DNA of 64,000 nucleotides from assembly GCA_958496175.1 (NCBI GenBank), contig OY292280.1, positions 3,534,001 to 3,598,000 of the forward strand, written 5' to 3'. A program made the position numbers and the translations under genes. The stretch comes from Sisyra terminalis (Eukaryota > Arthropoda > Insecta > Neuroptera > Sisyridae). The notes beneath the pieces are model-generated. The model made no database searches and had not been told where the DNA came from. It worked only from the letters and a program-made list of their open reading frames with translations. Positions 12,560-33,082 of this stretch are shown piece by piece. The stretch's first letter is position 1. Every line of letters begins with the position of its first letter.

Positions 12560-13150
12560 AATTATACGGTAATTTTATATTGAATTTAGAAAACCCGATT
12601 TTCATTATAGTTGTTTGAACGGTTTTCGAAAATTTTAACATTTTTTTAAATTACCAAAACATAAAAAATTTACCCTAAAGGATATGTGATCTTTTTTCTT
12701 TTAATGACACGGCTATAAAAGCTTGTGTTTTGAATATATAAACCAACCCTAGTTTATTTTTTTCCACTCCAAAAGAATCGAAAATTGAAAGGGATATATT
12801 ACTTTTTGTGGATACGACAGAAATCGAAATTCCCCATGCCTCCCGCTAATCCTCGTCTATCCTAAAAACAAGTTTACTTCAGGGGATTATGCTAAAACGA
12901 AATTTTTTCAGAAAAATTTATTCCTAACTATTCTATATTCTTCATTACTTTTGAGTTCTATATTCGGTTCGGAATTAATATTTGGCGTGAAAGTTATTAA
13001 AATTATAATATTTATAACTTATTGGTGAGATCAGTTTAGCTATAAAATATATATTAAAAGAAGTCAAATGCGAGGAAAACGAATCCTATCATAAAAGAAA
13101 TTTAATTAGTGAGAATTTCCACGGAAATTAATATTAAGGTAAGTGGTGGA
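12560..13150 (+). promoter_or_regulatory. Repeat unit A: TATA-box and 5' splice-donor bearing dispersed unit (copy 1)
   Basis: This unit recurs at 19.26-20.23, 36.29-37.23, 58.95-59.62 (minus) and 59.90-60.56 kb. All copies share a stretch around tgtggatacgacagaaatcgaaattcc and catgcctcccgctaatcc. Copy 1 has a good TATA box (ggctataaaagc, 12711-12722) and ends in attaaggtaagt, a consensus 5' splice donor (exon end 13138). It could be a non-coding first exon, possibly for the gene whose acceptor is at 16062, or a transposon end. Only the sequence pattern supports this. Confidence 0.4.
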
Positions 13151-13252
13151 TGGTACTTTCATTATTTGCGACAATTCTTCCAGAACCATTTTAATTTATA
13201 AAAAAGGATACGTATTGTTTAAACAATTGAAAATTTGGTTCATTATCTTTTT

Positions 13253-13446
13253 TAGAACCGTCAAATCTGACAACGTTGCATTTTCGACTTTGTTTTTAAT
13301 TGAATTCTCAAATAAATCGGTTCATAATGAAAATTTAGCCACAACAGAGAAAAGTATACCATATTAGAATTAAATTATCTAAAAAATCGCGAAAACAATA
13401 ACAAAATCGTAAATCTAACGTTGCCAGATTGAAGTATGCTAAAAGG
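13253..13446. mobile_element. MITE, ggcaacgttgca TIR family (diverged copy)
   Basis: gaaccgtcaaatctgacaacgttgc on the left faces aacgttgccagattgaagtatgctaaaagg on the right. It is about 195 bp long with an AT-rich interior. Confidence 0.6.
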
Positions 13447-13508
13447 GACTTGAGTCTGGTTTTTAATCTATTCGCTATTTTTTTACTAATTCAGTTTTAA
13501 TGTTCTAT

Positions 13509-14030
13509 ATTAGACTGATTCAAAAAAAATGATGATTTTTTTTAATTATATCGAAAATATTGTTGGGAATAACAAAAAAAAAAACTTGTGAAAGTTTAAG
13601 CTCTTAATATTAATATTAAGAGGTGCCGCATCGCAAATTTCGATTTTCCATTTAAATAACATGGGAACAATATTCTCTTGCACTTTGGAATTTTATAGCT
13701 CAGGTTGGTGACAATATTTCGGTATGACCAAGGTATATTCATGTAGAAAATTGAACGATCTACAAAAAAGGATTCGAACAAGTTTTTGATATATTTATTC
13801 CTTCAAAAGTTATTCGAGGTCAAAGTTGAGCTAAAGAGAAATTTTATTATTTTTTCAATTTTTTGACGCAACCATCAATTTTATGAGTAAATTTTATAGG
13901 ACATTTTTTGTAGAGCATTTTTTTTCCTATAACTTTTTTTCTCTAAAACTTTTTGATATTTTTCACAGGTCCTAATTTATTTGCATTAAACTGAAAATTC
14001 CCTGAATTATTATATTTTTAACATAAAAAT
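13509..14030. mobile_element. Single arm of foldback element F1
   Basis: It begins attagactgattcaaaaaaaatgatg and matches one arm of the complete foldback at 37469-38486. The opposite arm is missing, so this is a solo half-element. From 14040 to 14560 I see no feature beyond AT-rich DNA. Confidence 0.7.
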
Positions 14031-14564
14031 TATTTTTGTGTACATAAAAGTACATAATTTCGGTTAGTTAGTATTCAAGACGCACTAGTGCGGTGGCGCC
14101 ATTTCTTCACCCATTTCCCATAATATTTTGCAAAACTGAAATATTTCCATAAGTAAGTAAAACATTGTTAGTTTACTTAAAAATAAAAATAATGTTTTTC
14201 ATTTTCTAAATAGTTTCAATACGATTTATACGTACAGCAAATATAGTCTCAAAAATAGATAAAATTGAAAATATGTAAAATTTTAATAACTATTTTTTTA
14301 CTATCCAATAATAAATTTTCTAATAGAATTTAAATTACATTGTACACTATAAAATTAAGAAACCCATTCGAAACCCTAAATTTGATTCCTAATAATTAAT
14401 TTTAATTTTCGACGTATAAAGTATGAATGAGTATCACCCACCCACCCCCTCCCAGCATAAGGATACGTAGGTACGTATTTATCATTATCATCTGAATTAA
14501 TAATTTTTTTGGCAAATTATTCGATAAAATCATTGATTTATTGATAACGCAATATGTAAATCTC

Positions 14565-15307
14565 AATTTTACGTTTGTGTGTGATATGTGTTATTACATC
14601 CACATAAAAGTAATTTTGTTCCTACATCTATATAAGGGATATGCGTATGATTTATTGCGTGGGTCAGGCGTCACTTACTCCACAGTAAAGGACTTAATTT
14701 TTTCGCCAAACTTTTTTGCAACGAATATATTTTTTTCTTATAAAATGAAAAGTTTTATTATAGAATAATTGAGTAATGACAAATTTTATAGTAAATATTT
14801 ATTAAATTACATAAAAAATTATAGATATTTTTAAACATATCTAAGATATTTAAAATGCATTATTGACAAATGGTTATTGATTATTCGAATATAAAAATTT
14901 AAAACATTACTCATATTATTCATCAAAAAAAGTATTTAAGAAATCGATTAGTTGATTATGGAAAATGGGTTTTTAATTCTTCTTTAATATAATAAAATAA
15001 ATTAAAATACATAAATAGTAATAATAAGGTAAAAATGAGAAATTTACCATTGTTCAAATTCAATAATTTCTCTTAAAATTTAATTAGCAAAGCTAGAAAA
15101 TTAAAATTATCGTAGTCAAAATTTTAGTTTAAATAAAAAAAAAAAGTTGCGAAAAAATATTGAACAAAAAAATATGTATATTACTGTGGAGTAAGTGATG
15201 CCCGACCCACACAATAAACAATACGCATACCCTTCAAATAGGTATGGAGGAAATGTACGTTTATGTGGACATAATGACATATATTACACACAGATGAAAA
15301 ATGAGGA
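14565..15307. mobile_element. Inverted-repeat element with ~130-bp arms
   Basis: The left arm (about 14565-14694, ending gtcacttactccacagtaa) is the inverted copy of the right arm (about 15178-15305, beginning ttactgtggagtaagtgatg). They flank about 480 bp of AT-rich DNA. No transposase is present, so it is a non-autonomous DNA element of unassigned superfamily. Confidence 0.7.
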
Positions 15308-15437
15308 CCACATCCATTTCATAAATTATAAGTGTTGCATCATAAATGTTGTGATATTATAAAAATGAAATGATAATTAATTGCTCAATTTTTTTTCTTA
15401 ACGCTTATTTCCATCCACTGCAATATAGTCTTTAATC

Positions 15438-15590
15438 AAGGTTTATAAATTACACAGGTTGCCCCATTAGAAAAAAAAATATTACGTAATACGAAGAATT
15501 TTGAAATTTGAATCAGTCTGAAGATATGTACGAATTTCTTCTGAATACGTCACGTATCGCATGAGGCCACCTGTGTATTTTATAACCCTT
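15438..15590. mobile_element. ~153-bp MITE
   Basis: The ends aaggtttataaattacacagg and cctgtgtattttataaccctt are inverted copies. A second copy with the same interior (gaagaattttgaaatt, then gaatcagtctgaagatatgta) is at 45224-45371. Confidence 0.8.
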
Positions 15591-15635
15591 GGTCTTTAAT
15601 AACTTTTTCAATTATATTAGCCACAACACAATACA

Positions 15636-15805
15636 TTGGTGGCCGAGTGGTCTAGATGGCCGCTCCAAAACTGGTAGGTGTTGAGTTTGAATCTCGAACA
15701 AATTTTCCATATTTCTCGATTTACAGATTTTTATTAACCCTAGAGTCGCTAAAAACCTTGGTAGTTATAAAGCGACGGTAAATAATAATTTAAATAACAA
15801 ATCAT
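15636..15805 (+). mobile_element. tRNA-derived SINE
   Basis: A-box-like ggtggccgagtggtct and B-box-like gagtttgaatct lie at tRNA spacing, followed by a body (cctagagtcgctaaaaacctt) and an AT tail. It matches the minus-strand copy at 10838-11000. The head is closest to a Leu/Ser-type tRNA by its gccgagtgg A box. Confidence 0.75.
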
Positions 15806-15957
15806 CATAGTTTTTATTGTTTGTTTAAGACCACAGTATGCATTCAATTGTTTGCCCACTCTTTTGTTTTCTTAGTCAAAATGAAATTATAAAAGCACAT
15901 ATTAGTTTGAGCTTTTGAAAACATATAGGAAATATCATGCATTTAATTCTTTAGGTG

Positions 15958-15966
15958 TATAAAAAG
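15958..15966 (+). promoter_or_regulatory. Candidate TATA box upstream of the 16.06-kb gene
   Basis: tataaaaag lies 106 bases before the start codon in a region conserved with the paralogue's upstream DNA (34.74-34.97 kb), for example the ctcttttgttttc phrase. The paralogue reads acaataagtccc at the matching place, so the TATA box is not conserved between copies. Confidence 0.35.
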
Positions 15967-16063
15967 CCCCTGAGATTGTCTACCATAGGGATAAAACTCC
16001 ATAGTTCCAATCTATCAGATATTATCTTTGTACTATCCTTAATTTAGTTATTTAATTTTTAGA

Positions 16064-16471
16064 ATGTTTCCAAAGTCTTTGGCGTCCCAGGCTCAGCCAA
16101 CTACCAACAGTCGTCCAACATCTTACACTTTTCACGTAAAATTTCGGCATCATAAGGAACAAATCCCAGCCATTATATCTATAGATCATATCTTATGTGA
16201 TGAATCCTTGAAGATCGAAATCATTCCAAAGAACGAGATCTACGAAAATAATGTATATTATGCGGATTGGGATAGTGAAGACGAGATCGAGTTATCAGGA
16301 ACGGCAAAAACGGAACTGGGATATGCCTTCAGTCGGGAATTATGCCGTCGATTAGAAAAATCGATAGAATTGCATTGCAAACTAAAACTTACCGATCGAC
16401 CACTTATCTGGCTTGCTGTTAAAATGGAAATAAGGGACTTACTTTTGGAAAATCCTCATATATTCAAATGA
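16064..16471 (+). CDS. PSMG4-like small protein (putative proteasome assembly chaperone 4 paralogue), copy 1
   Basis: A 135-residue protein, one of three paralogues in the window (34988 and 62660). What is visible: an N-terminus of about 20 residues with one SQAQPTT unit, then a compact alpha/beta-type domain. The domain's last third carries the pattern SRELCRRLEKSIELHCKLKL, then DRPLIWLAVKMEIRDLL and a final PHIF. By eye this resembles the C-terminal strand-helix half of PSMG4/PAC4, a small chaperone of 20S proteasome alpha-ring assembly, where a leucine-rich helix, a beta strand, an (N/L)TD turn and an amphipathic end helix come in the same order. Length also fits (about 120-130 residues). 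The start is supported by an acceptor (taatttttag) ending one base before the ATG, which suggests an upstream non-coding exon. The family call is from memory and moderate; the paralogy is certain. Confidence 0.7.
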   Translation: MFPKSLASQAQPTTNSRPTSYTFHVKFRHHKEQIPAIISIDHILCDESLKIEIIPKNEIYENNVYYADWDSEDEIELSGTAKTELGYAFSRELCRRLEKSIELHCKLKLTDRPLIWLAVKMEIRDLLLENPHIFK

Positions 16472-16507
16472 TAAACGCTTTTATAGGTTACAGTAGCATT
16501 TGTTCTA

Positions 16508-17496
16508 TTAGGGTGTCTGTTATTTCCCAAATTGATTTTTTTACAGCGATCGCCCCCTGAATTTTTAGTTTAAGATAAAAAAAAATTATCCAATACAATT
16601 AAGATCTTAATTTCTTGATTAAACCATGCCGGAATCATGTTAGTTTTACCATTTAAATAACATGGAATTATTTGACTTTTTACTTTTAATTTTTTTTCTC
16701 AGAAACAAATGAATGAAAAGATTTAAGATGAAATTATTCTGACGTAAAATTTAACGCTCTACAAAAAAGGTCTCTAATGAATTTTCGATTAAATCACTCC
16801 ATTAAAAGTTATTCAACATTTAACTTTTTAACGACCAATTAATCGATTATAGGCTCAATAAAAATGATGTTGACTACAAGTTCTAAGAAATTTCTCATAG
16901 ATGGCGTCAGGTGAAATGGTAAAAATTTTAATTTTAATTGAACTTTTGTCGATAGTCTCATTAATTAGTATGAAATTCACTTCGTAGGTACAAAATATTG
17001 ATTAAAGTACGAAAATTTATCCTGGATAAATTGAATTTCACGACTATAGCACTGTAACACTATAATCACTTGCACTCTTATGATAATAATTTTTACCTTC
17101 ACTTCCAATGATTTTATAGTTAAAAAAAGTAAAAATGTGCAAAAAGTTGAAAATATTGCAAGATTTATATTAAGCACAAGTTAAATGTTGAATAACTTTT
17201 AATCGAGTGATTTAATCGAAAATTCATTAGAGACCTTTTTTGTAGAGCGTTAAATTTTACGTCCGAATAATTTGACCTTAAATCTTTTCATATATTTGTT
17301 TCTGAGAAAAAAAAATAAAATTAAAAAGTCAAATAATGCCATGTTATTTAAATGGTAAAAGTAACATGATTCCGGTACGGTTTAATCAAGAAATTAAGAG
17401 CTTAATTGTATTGGATAATTTTTTTTATATCTTAAACTAAAAATTCAGGGGGCGATTGCTGTAAAAAATCAATTTGGGAAATAACGGACACCTTAA
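16508..17496. mobile_element. Complete foldback element F2 (~990 bp)
   Basis: It starts ttagggtgtctgttatttccc and ends gggaaataacggacacctta. The two arms, several hundred bases each, are inverted copies apart from a central part near 16880-17170. No transposase is present. Half-copies lie at 32555-33082 and a terminal scrap at 22345-22372. Confidence 0.85.
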
Positions 17497-17884
17497 TGTT
17501 CTATATAAATTCCAAACATTTTTTGAACTACTTTCTTTGCTTTACCTTGGAAAATTCCAAGCTTCTAAATTATTTTGTTTTTCAAAAATAATCTCCCAAA
17601 TTTTTTTTTTATATCATTAATATTTTGTTAACTTTAAGTCTATAAATTATAGTTTGTTTTTTTTAAATAAAACAACACTAGTACCGATATTATATCTTCT
17701 AACATTGTTGATAGGAACACTGGGAATTTTTGTCCAAAAATATGTTAATAATTTTGTTAAAAACATCCATATTTCAATAAACATACCTTGCCAATTCTAA
17801 AAAATCGATTTTTTTTTTAAATTTCTTAAACGTCCTGCTATCCTTAAAGTCAATTTTTTATACAGTTATGAATATACCACCATG

Positions 17885-18056
17885 CATTTTATACTCAGTT
17901 TTTAAATTTATTTGCAAATATTTTGTTAATTCATTTCTAATAAGGTAAAAATTTTCTCGTTTGTGACAAATTTTTATTATGGAACGATTTGTACGCGGAA
18001 TAAATTAACAACAAAATGGAAAATGCAACGTTGCCAGATTCAACGATTCTAAAAGA
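17885..18056. mobile_element. MITE, ggcaacgttgca TIR family, left end lost
   Basis: It matches the element at 11270-11478, but the left terminal repeat is missing: the sequence enters at tgcattttatactc. It lies inside the direct duplication. Confidence 0.6.
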
Positions 18057-19075
18057 GAGATGAGCCAAAAAAATTGTGTTTCTTACAAAAGAAATGAAAA
18101 ATCAATTTTATTATAAATAAAATCTTTTTTTTTTCCATTTTAAGGTTCAGATCCTTTTTAGGTCGGTTAAATCTGACAACGTTGCAGTTTCAATTGTTTT
18201 TTATTCTATGGGCGATTTTTTTGGTAATTCAATTGTAATATGGCATAATTTTCTTTTTGGTGGACAAATTTTCATTATGGACCATTATAATAAAAGACGA
18301 AATAGAAAATGCTACGTTGCCAAACTTTGACCGACCTAAAAGGGGCAGGAGTCAAAAAGTTATTGTCTACATAAAAATTGAACTATTTTCTGTAATAGTT
18401 TTAATTTATAATTTACATTAGAGTTTTATTTCTGTTTTGCATTTCAATTTTGTCAAATAAATCATAATTTTTTTGAGAAAACTATTTTTTTTTTGTTACA
18501 TTTCAAAATTTCAGGAATAAAGTAAATTAAACTTTGAGGTTTAAGATATAAGCCTCTATATAATAAGTTATTGTAAATAAATAAATTTCGTCGATGGTAA
18601 ATAATTTCATTACTCCCAAAAAGTAGCGTACCGTGGTGGAGGGGGGCCGGTGACCCATGAAAATGTGGCGGCATAATGACATTGATAATTCCATAACTGT
18701 CTTACGTCGTAAACTTGTGGTTAAAAATATCTGGAATTTTATTAAGTTTTTGTAAGAATATATTGATGAGGTACCGTAGGTTTTCGCTGCCTATGGTCGA
18801 CAGCAATATCTTCATCCCCTTAACCATAAAAATTAGTAAAAATCCAAAAACCTTTAATTTATTAAAAAATAGTTTCTTCCTGCTATCCTTAAAGCAAAAT
18901 CTTTTAAACAGTTATGAATATACCACCCGGGGCCATGGCCGCTCTGGCCATTCGGTTCTGGCAAAAATCGGTTCAACCCTTTCTCACTATTGTATGTAAT
19001 AATTTTTCTCTTTGGATTTGGAAATTGATGTAAATGTAAACATTTCACTGCAAAATCCCACGATTTTTTTTCCTG
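17905..19075. repeat. Second copy of the 11330-12480 direct duplication
   Basis: It is a near-identical copy of the upstream block. The phrase ctatccttaaag also occurs just before it near 17838, and again at 18885, hinting at a complex breakpoint. Confidence 0.85.
18147..18347. mobile_element. MITE, copy of 11570-11762
   Basis: The same terminal repeats (tttaggtcggttaaatctgacaacgttgc and acgttgccaaactttgaccg) and the same interior appear as in the upstream copy. It was carried along by the segmental duplication. Confidence 0.7.
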
Positions 19076-19259
19076 AAAATATAATAGAAATTAACAAAAT
19101 CAATCCAGGAATTAGTATGGATTAAAAAAATCAAAAAATGGATTTTAGGGTATTGAAGGTATATAGTTTAAAAGTAAGAAAAATGATCCATTTTTTAAGA
19201 ATTCTAACATTATTATAGGTTATATAATAAATTTTCCATCTATTACCACTTATATAAAT

Positions 19260-20226
19260 AGGTTTTTAATGAGAAAATTGAAAACCACGGAAATTGTAAG
19301 CAAATTTTCATTAATACTATCTAGATGCCTCATTTTGTTCATATCATAATTTTCAACTTTCAATATTTTTATTTTTTTTTTTATTTTATTATTATTATTT
19401 TACTTCCAGTAGGCATTCTACAGAGATGCAAAGCATCTGTACATAGAACTGGAATATTACAATTGTAATGTAAAATAATAAAATATTTTAATATATCATC
19501 CACTGTTAAGATAAATACCAAAATTATAAATAAAATTTATCAAAAGTATTATTTTTACCATTGTAAATTGAAGATCAAATATCAATTCTGAAACCAAAAG
19601 TAATCGATTAATTGTCCACTTTTATTGATCAAAAAATTATTATTCCAAAATGGTATTATATTGAATTTAAAAACCCAATTTTCATTAAATTGATTTGACG
19701 ATTTTCGAAAATTATATCAATTTTGAAATTACCAAAACATGAAAAATTTACACCAAAGGATAAGTGATATTTTTGCGTTTAACGACAGGGCAATAAAAGT
19801 TTGTGTTTTCAATATATAAACCAACCCAAGTTAATATTTCTTTCCACTCCAAAAGAATCGAAAATTGAAAGAGATATATTACTTTTTGTGGATACGACAG
19901 AAATCAAAATTCCCTATGCCTCCCGCTAATCCGCGTCTATCCTAAAATCACAAATTTGCTTTAGGGGATTTTGGTAAAACGATAATTTTTCAGAAAACCC
20001 CATTCCGAACTATTCTATACTCCTCATTACTTTTGTGTTCTCTATTTGGTTCGGAATTAATAAATGGCGTGAAAGTTATTAAAATTATAATATTTATAAT
20101 TTATTGGTGACATCAGTTTTGCAGTAAAATATATACTTAAAAGAAGACAAATTTGTGGAAATCGAATTCAATCGAAAAATAAATTTTCAGTTGGGAAAAT
20201 TTCCCAGGAAATTAATATAAAGGTAA
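19260..20226 (+). promoter_or_regulatory. Repeat unit A, copy 2
   Basis: This is a full-length unit A with an insertion of about 100 bp (19375-19470, containing a T-rich run and gatgcaaagcatctg). The TATA position reads caataaaag (about 19789). The unit ends aaaggtaagt with the donor GT at 20223. The next coding start downstream is the zinc-finger gene at 22797, whose preceding acceptor (tattgttttag, ending 22768) could pair with this donor. Confidence 0.35.
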
Positions 20227-22796
20227 GTAGTGGAGGAAACACGTGAAACATTATAATAATATTAAATTTGTGAAAAAAAAATTATTTCAGTGAGTTTATT
20301 TGGTGATAACAATATTTAAATGGGAAATTAGAACAGTATTAACTGTATTGGAAAATTTAATTAGATTTCCCAAGGTTTATAAACTTGTAGATTTCCGGTT
20401 TTTATTAAAAGGAGACGCCATTTTGAATCTTCTCTCCCGCGCTTTTTTTTCTCTGGATGTTTTCGCGCTTTTTTTATCATTCGAAATATTTAACATTATA
20501 AATTCCGTAAAATAACAAATAAAATAAACTTTTTTTCTTATTTCAACGAGGAGGTATCGTTATCTATATATTTCATCCAATTATAACTTTCTAATTTTCA
20601 TCAAAATTCATTCTAATTTGACAGGAAAATTTTGTAAATTATTATTTAATTTCATAATTTGAAAACTAAACCAATTAATGTAAAGCTTTTAAAGCATAAT
20701 TCATACGAAATGGGATACATTAAGGATATTTCTGAAACAATTGAGGGATCACGATCGTCTTTTGTTTCTATATATGTACATTAAATTATTGTGCCATCAA
20801 TTTTCTGGTTCATGGTTAGTTTTTATGCCAAAAAAATGCCAAGGATAATAAAAAATTTCTAGAAATTACTACCTGGGTAGGTCTTCCTAGGTAATACAAA
20901 AATGTATTAGTTAATGGGAAAATTATCAAAATTGTCGCCTATAAACAAGCTCCAAATCTATATGGTTATTCTGAAACTCATTTGGAACAATTTTATCCAA
21001 CTCTGGAATGTCACATTTAATTCTAAAGTTGAGATTCTCCCGAGATTCCACTCATAAACATACTGCCAAATAATTAATGCATCTTGGTAGGCGAACTACC
21101 CCAACAATCCTGGCGACCCAGATATACTAAAAGGGGAGGCAACGGAAAGTACCTGGAGAAGCTTAACTTACATCCTAATAATTTATCAGTTAATCTTTTA
21201 AATAAGACCGAGACTCCAAGGTGACTTCAAATTAGGGACCTCCCAGATCTTCCTGGTTGGTTTTAGGACTAAAAAAAAAACGCAACTAATATTCCCACAA
21301 CTAATTAATTCAACAAAACAAAAGCACTTACTGAAACACCATAAGTTAATTTGGTTTCTCAAAAAAAAAAAAATAGTAGTCAGATTTCGAGAAAAAAATA
21401 GTCTTGGGACTATTTCTAGTTTCAATTGGCCACTGATTACTAGATACGTCTAATCAGGAACCGGATTTGATTATACATATTTCTTATCATTTACCCAAGT
21501 GGTTCTTGGTCAAATCATACTGAAAATTTGTAGTGGCCATTTTCTTTTATAAGTTTAACTTTGCGATACATACCAAAAACATGTTCAGTACTCTATAATA
21601 CCTGTAATAATTATTTTTGGGAAGACTTCTTAATTTTTTTTAATAATTTCCTGATTCTTGGATCTTTCGGAATGGTCATTCATAATACTGGGTTCTCCCA
21701 ATTGGTTCCTCCCCTGGGTTCTCCCATTTTAAATCTTATCTTATAATTCCAAGGATTAGGAATTAAATTGTTAATTGTAAATAATATGATTACATTTTCA
21801 GGAATTGATGATTTATGACCTTAAATATTTCATACGAATCAAAGAAGATTTCCAATTTGCATGAATCTTAATTTTTTATAAACCTGAGGATCAATCATCC
21901 ATTGTATTAGTTTTGGAGTATAACATGCAGGTAAATTTTATAACAAATAAATAATTATAATTTTTGCATATCACTAAAATTATTGTATTTCCCACAGATG
22001 GATTATTTCCTGATCTTTGTCCAGAAAACGAAAATTTGTGCATTTTATTAATATAAATCCAACTGCAACTCTAAACTACCCCAACTAATTTTGACATCTC
22101 ATCGAATTGGAATCAAAATTTGCAGGTAATTCCAAAAATTTTGTTCTAATTCAAAAAGTCTTAAGAATTTTGAATATCATAAACTATCTATAAAAATTTG
22201 GAAAACTTAATCGTAAATTCAGTAATTTTCATTCATAATTCTTGAAAACCATAAAGACACCATAATTTATTAATAAATTATTTTAAATAATGCATTAAAT
22301 AATTTCAAATTATTAAATATATTAAATATATATAATTAACTAATCAATTTGGGAAATAACGGACGCCCTAATGTACACAAATTGTTACCATAAACGTATT
22401 TCGATTGCCAAGTGGTCAGCAACTGTTGCAACAATATTGGGAGATATTTATTCGAAACGATAGAGGAGAACACATTTGCAACTATTTAGAATTCAATTGT
22501 TGTATATTGTTTATGGTACATGAATTCAATGTACTATTGTGAATAAGGGGCCATTCATAAATTATCCATGGAGTTAGGATAGAGGGCATTTTTACTTTAA
22601 GATAATATTTTTTTTAGCAGAAGACATGTTAAAAATTAAAAGAAGTCTTAGGTAATTTATAAATGGCCCCTAGTTGGTAGTTGTGTAGTATTTGATTAGT
22701 TTACACTACGAATGTTGGGTAAAACTTATTACTACATAATTTAACTAAATTATTTTTTATTGTTTTAGAAAAAAGCATAGTACTCGTATATAAACG
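20227..22796. other. Upstream region of the zinc-finger gene, repeat scraps
   Basis: No coding sequence is seen. It contains an F2 terminal scrap (caatttgggaaataacggacgcc, about 22345-22372), a hammerhead-element scrap (cgtatttcgattgccaagtgg, about 22396) and a likely splice acceptor (tattgttttag, ending 22768) 28 bases before the zinc-finger start codon. Confidence 0.4.
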
Positions 22797-31565
<8,769 letters not shown>

Positions 31566-31610
31566 TATATGAATGAAATATTTCACAGTTCAATTTTTTA
31601 GTAAATTATA

Positions 31611-31616
31611 AATAAA
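31611..31616 (+). terminator. Poly(A) signal of the zinc-finger gene
   Basis: AATAAA lies 45 bases after the stop codon and is followed by a T/G-rich stretch (tgtcgcttgttttc). It fits a short 3' UTR. Confidence 0.6.
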
Positions 31617-32076
31617 TGTCGCTTGTTTTCTCAATACAGTTGACAACAGAATTTTATCAAATGAATTAGAATAATGAATGCAAACTAATTTTTATATTCA
31701 CTACTTCAACTACTTTCAATAAAACTTAAATTGTTTCAATATTTTGTTATACTTTTAATAAAGAAATGTTGATATTACAATTTATAAACATGGATTTTCA
31801 GAAAATTTATGATACCCCATGATAAGAGAAATCCTTTGATTCCAAAAAAGATAATGCCTGATTTCTACTTGGTGGCCAAATTCACAAGTATCTTCAACAA
31901 AAGCTAAATTTAAAAAAAAAGGCGACCCTAACATGAAAATAGTTATTTTCGATACATATGCGTAAAGTGAGGTTTTCTAGTAGGATGAAATTGATGCACG
32001 AGCTGAAGGGACTGATCATACACAACGAGATCGAGTGCGCTGTGTACCCCCACGAGGCCGCCAGGCGAGCGAAATT

Positions 32077-32554
32077 TTATCCTGGATAATCAAAATAAGA
32101 TTTTTTCGCTGACTTTGAACAGTTATACTGTGTATACAATATATTGAATATATTGCAGTCCAATTTATGTAGTATAATTTAATATAATAATATATAAAAA
32201 TCATACCATAAACACAAAATTGAACAGAAGTTAAAACAAAAATATTTGTGACGTATTACCCAGATACGTATTTCGATTGCCAAGCAATCTTTCTCAGTGA
32301 TCATCAAGTAGTTTGGATCACTCTTTTCACATGAATCATCACAAAGCAGTTACGGAGTGATCCAAACTACGTGATGACCACTGAGGAAGATTGCTTGGCA
32401 ATCGAAATACGTATCTGGGCAATACGTCACGAATAGTTTTGTTTAAACTTCTGTTCAATTTTATGTATATGGTATGATTTTTATATATTTAATTATACTA
32501 CATAAATTAGACCGCAATATATTCTATATATTGTATACACAGTTATCCTGGATA
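32077..32554. mobile_element. Palindromic hammerhead-bearing element with target duplication
   Basis: Two arms of about 200 bp are inverted copies (ttatactgtgtatacaatat against atattgtatacacagttat; caaaattgaacagaagtt against aacttctgttcaatttt). A 12-bp direct repeat TTATCCTGGATA flanks it (32077-32088, 32543-32554). The F2 copy near 17018-17030 shows the same site once, i.e. an unfilled target. The plus-strand right arm has an intact hammerhead-like core at 32381-32428 (CTGAGGA, stem GATTGC/GCAATC, GAAA). On the minus strand the matching position reads CTGAGAA. Confidence 0.75.
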
Positions 32555-33082
32555 AATTGAATTTCAAGACTATAGCCAATTCGGATCTTATAACACCGGT
32601 TTTAATTGTCAAAAAAAAATTTTGTTTAATTTTCAGTTCAAGTTATAAAATTAACACAAATAATCACTGGCGCTCTAATGATAATAATTTTTATCTTCTC
32701 TTCCAATGATTTTATAGTTAAAAATAGTAAAAATGAGCAAAAAGTTGAAAATATTAGGCACAAGTTAAATGTTAAATAACTTTTAATGGAGTGATTTAAT
32801 CGAAAATTCATATGAGACCTTTTTTGTAGAGCGTTAAATTTTACGTCAGAATAATTTGGCCTTAAATCTTTTCATTCATTTGTTTCTGAGAAACAAAATT
32901 AAATGGTAAAAAGTCAAATAATCCCATGTTATTTAAATGGTAAAAGTAACATGATTCCGGCCCGGTTTAATCAAGAAATTAAGAGTTTAATTGTATTGGA
33001 TCATTTTTTTTATATCTTAAACTAAAAATTCAGGGGGCGATCGCTGTAAAAAAATCAATTTGGGAAATAACGGACATCCTAA
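32555..33082. mobile_element. Half of foldback F2
   Basis: It matches the right part of the element at 16508-17496, ending gggaaataacggacatccta. The palindromic element at 32.1 kb inserted at its left side. From 33083 to 33860 I see no gene; a possible exon end (gaaggtaaatatt, near 33280) is too weak to call. Confidence 0.75.

Noticed and set aside
15636..15710. A functional tRNA gene
   Set aside because: Only the A and B boxes are tRNA-like; the acceptor stem does not close and a SINE body follows.
31990..32090. GC-richer patch gcacgagctgaagggactg with cacgaggccgccaggcgagc
   Set aside because: No frame or family could be recognised; probably a fragment of an older element.
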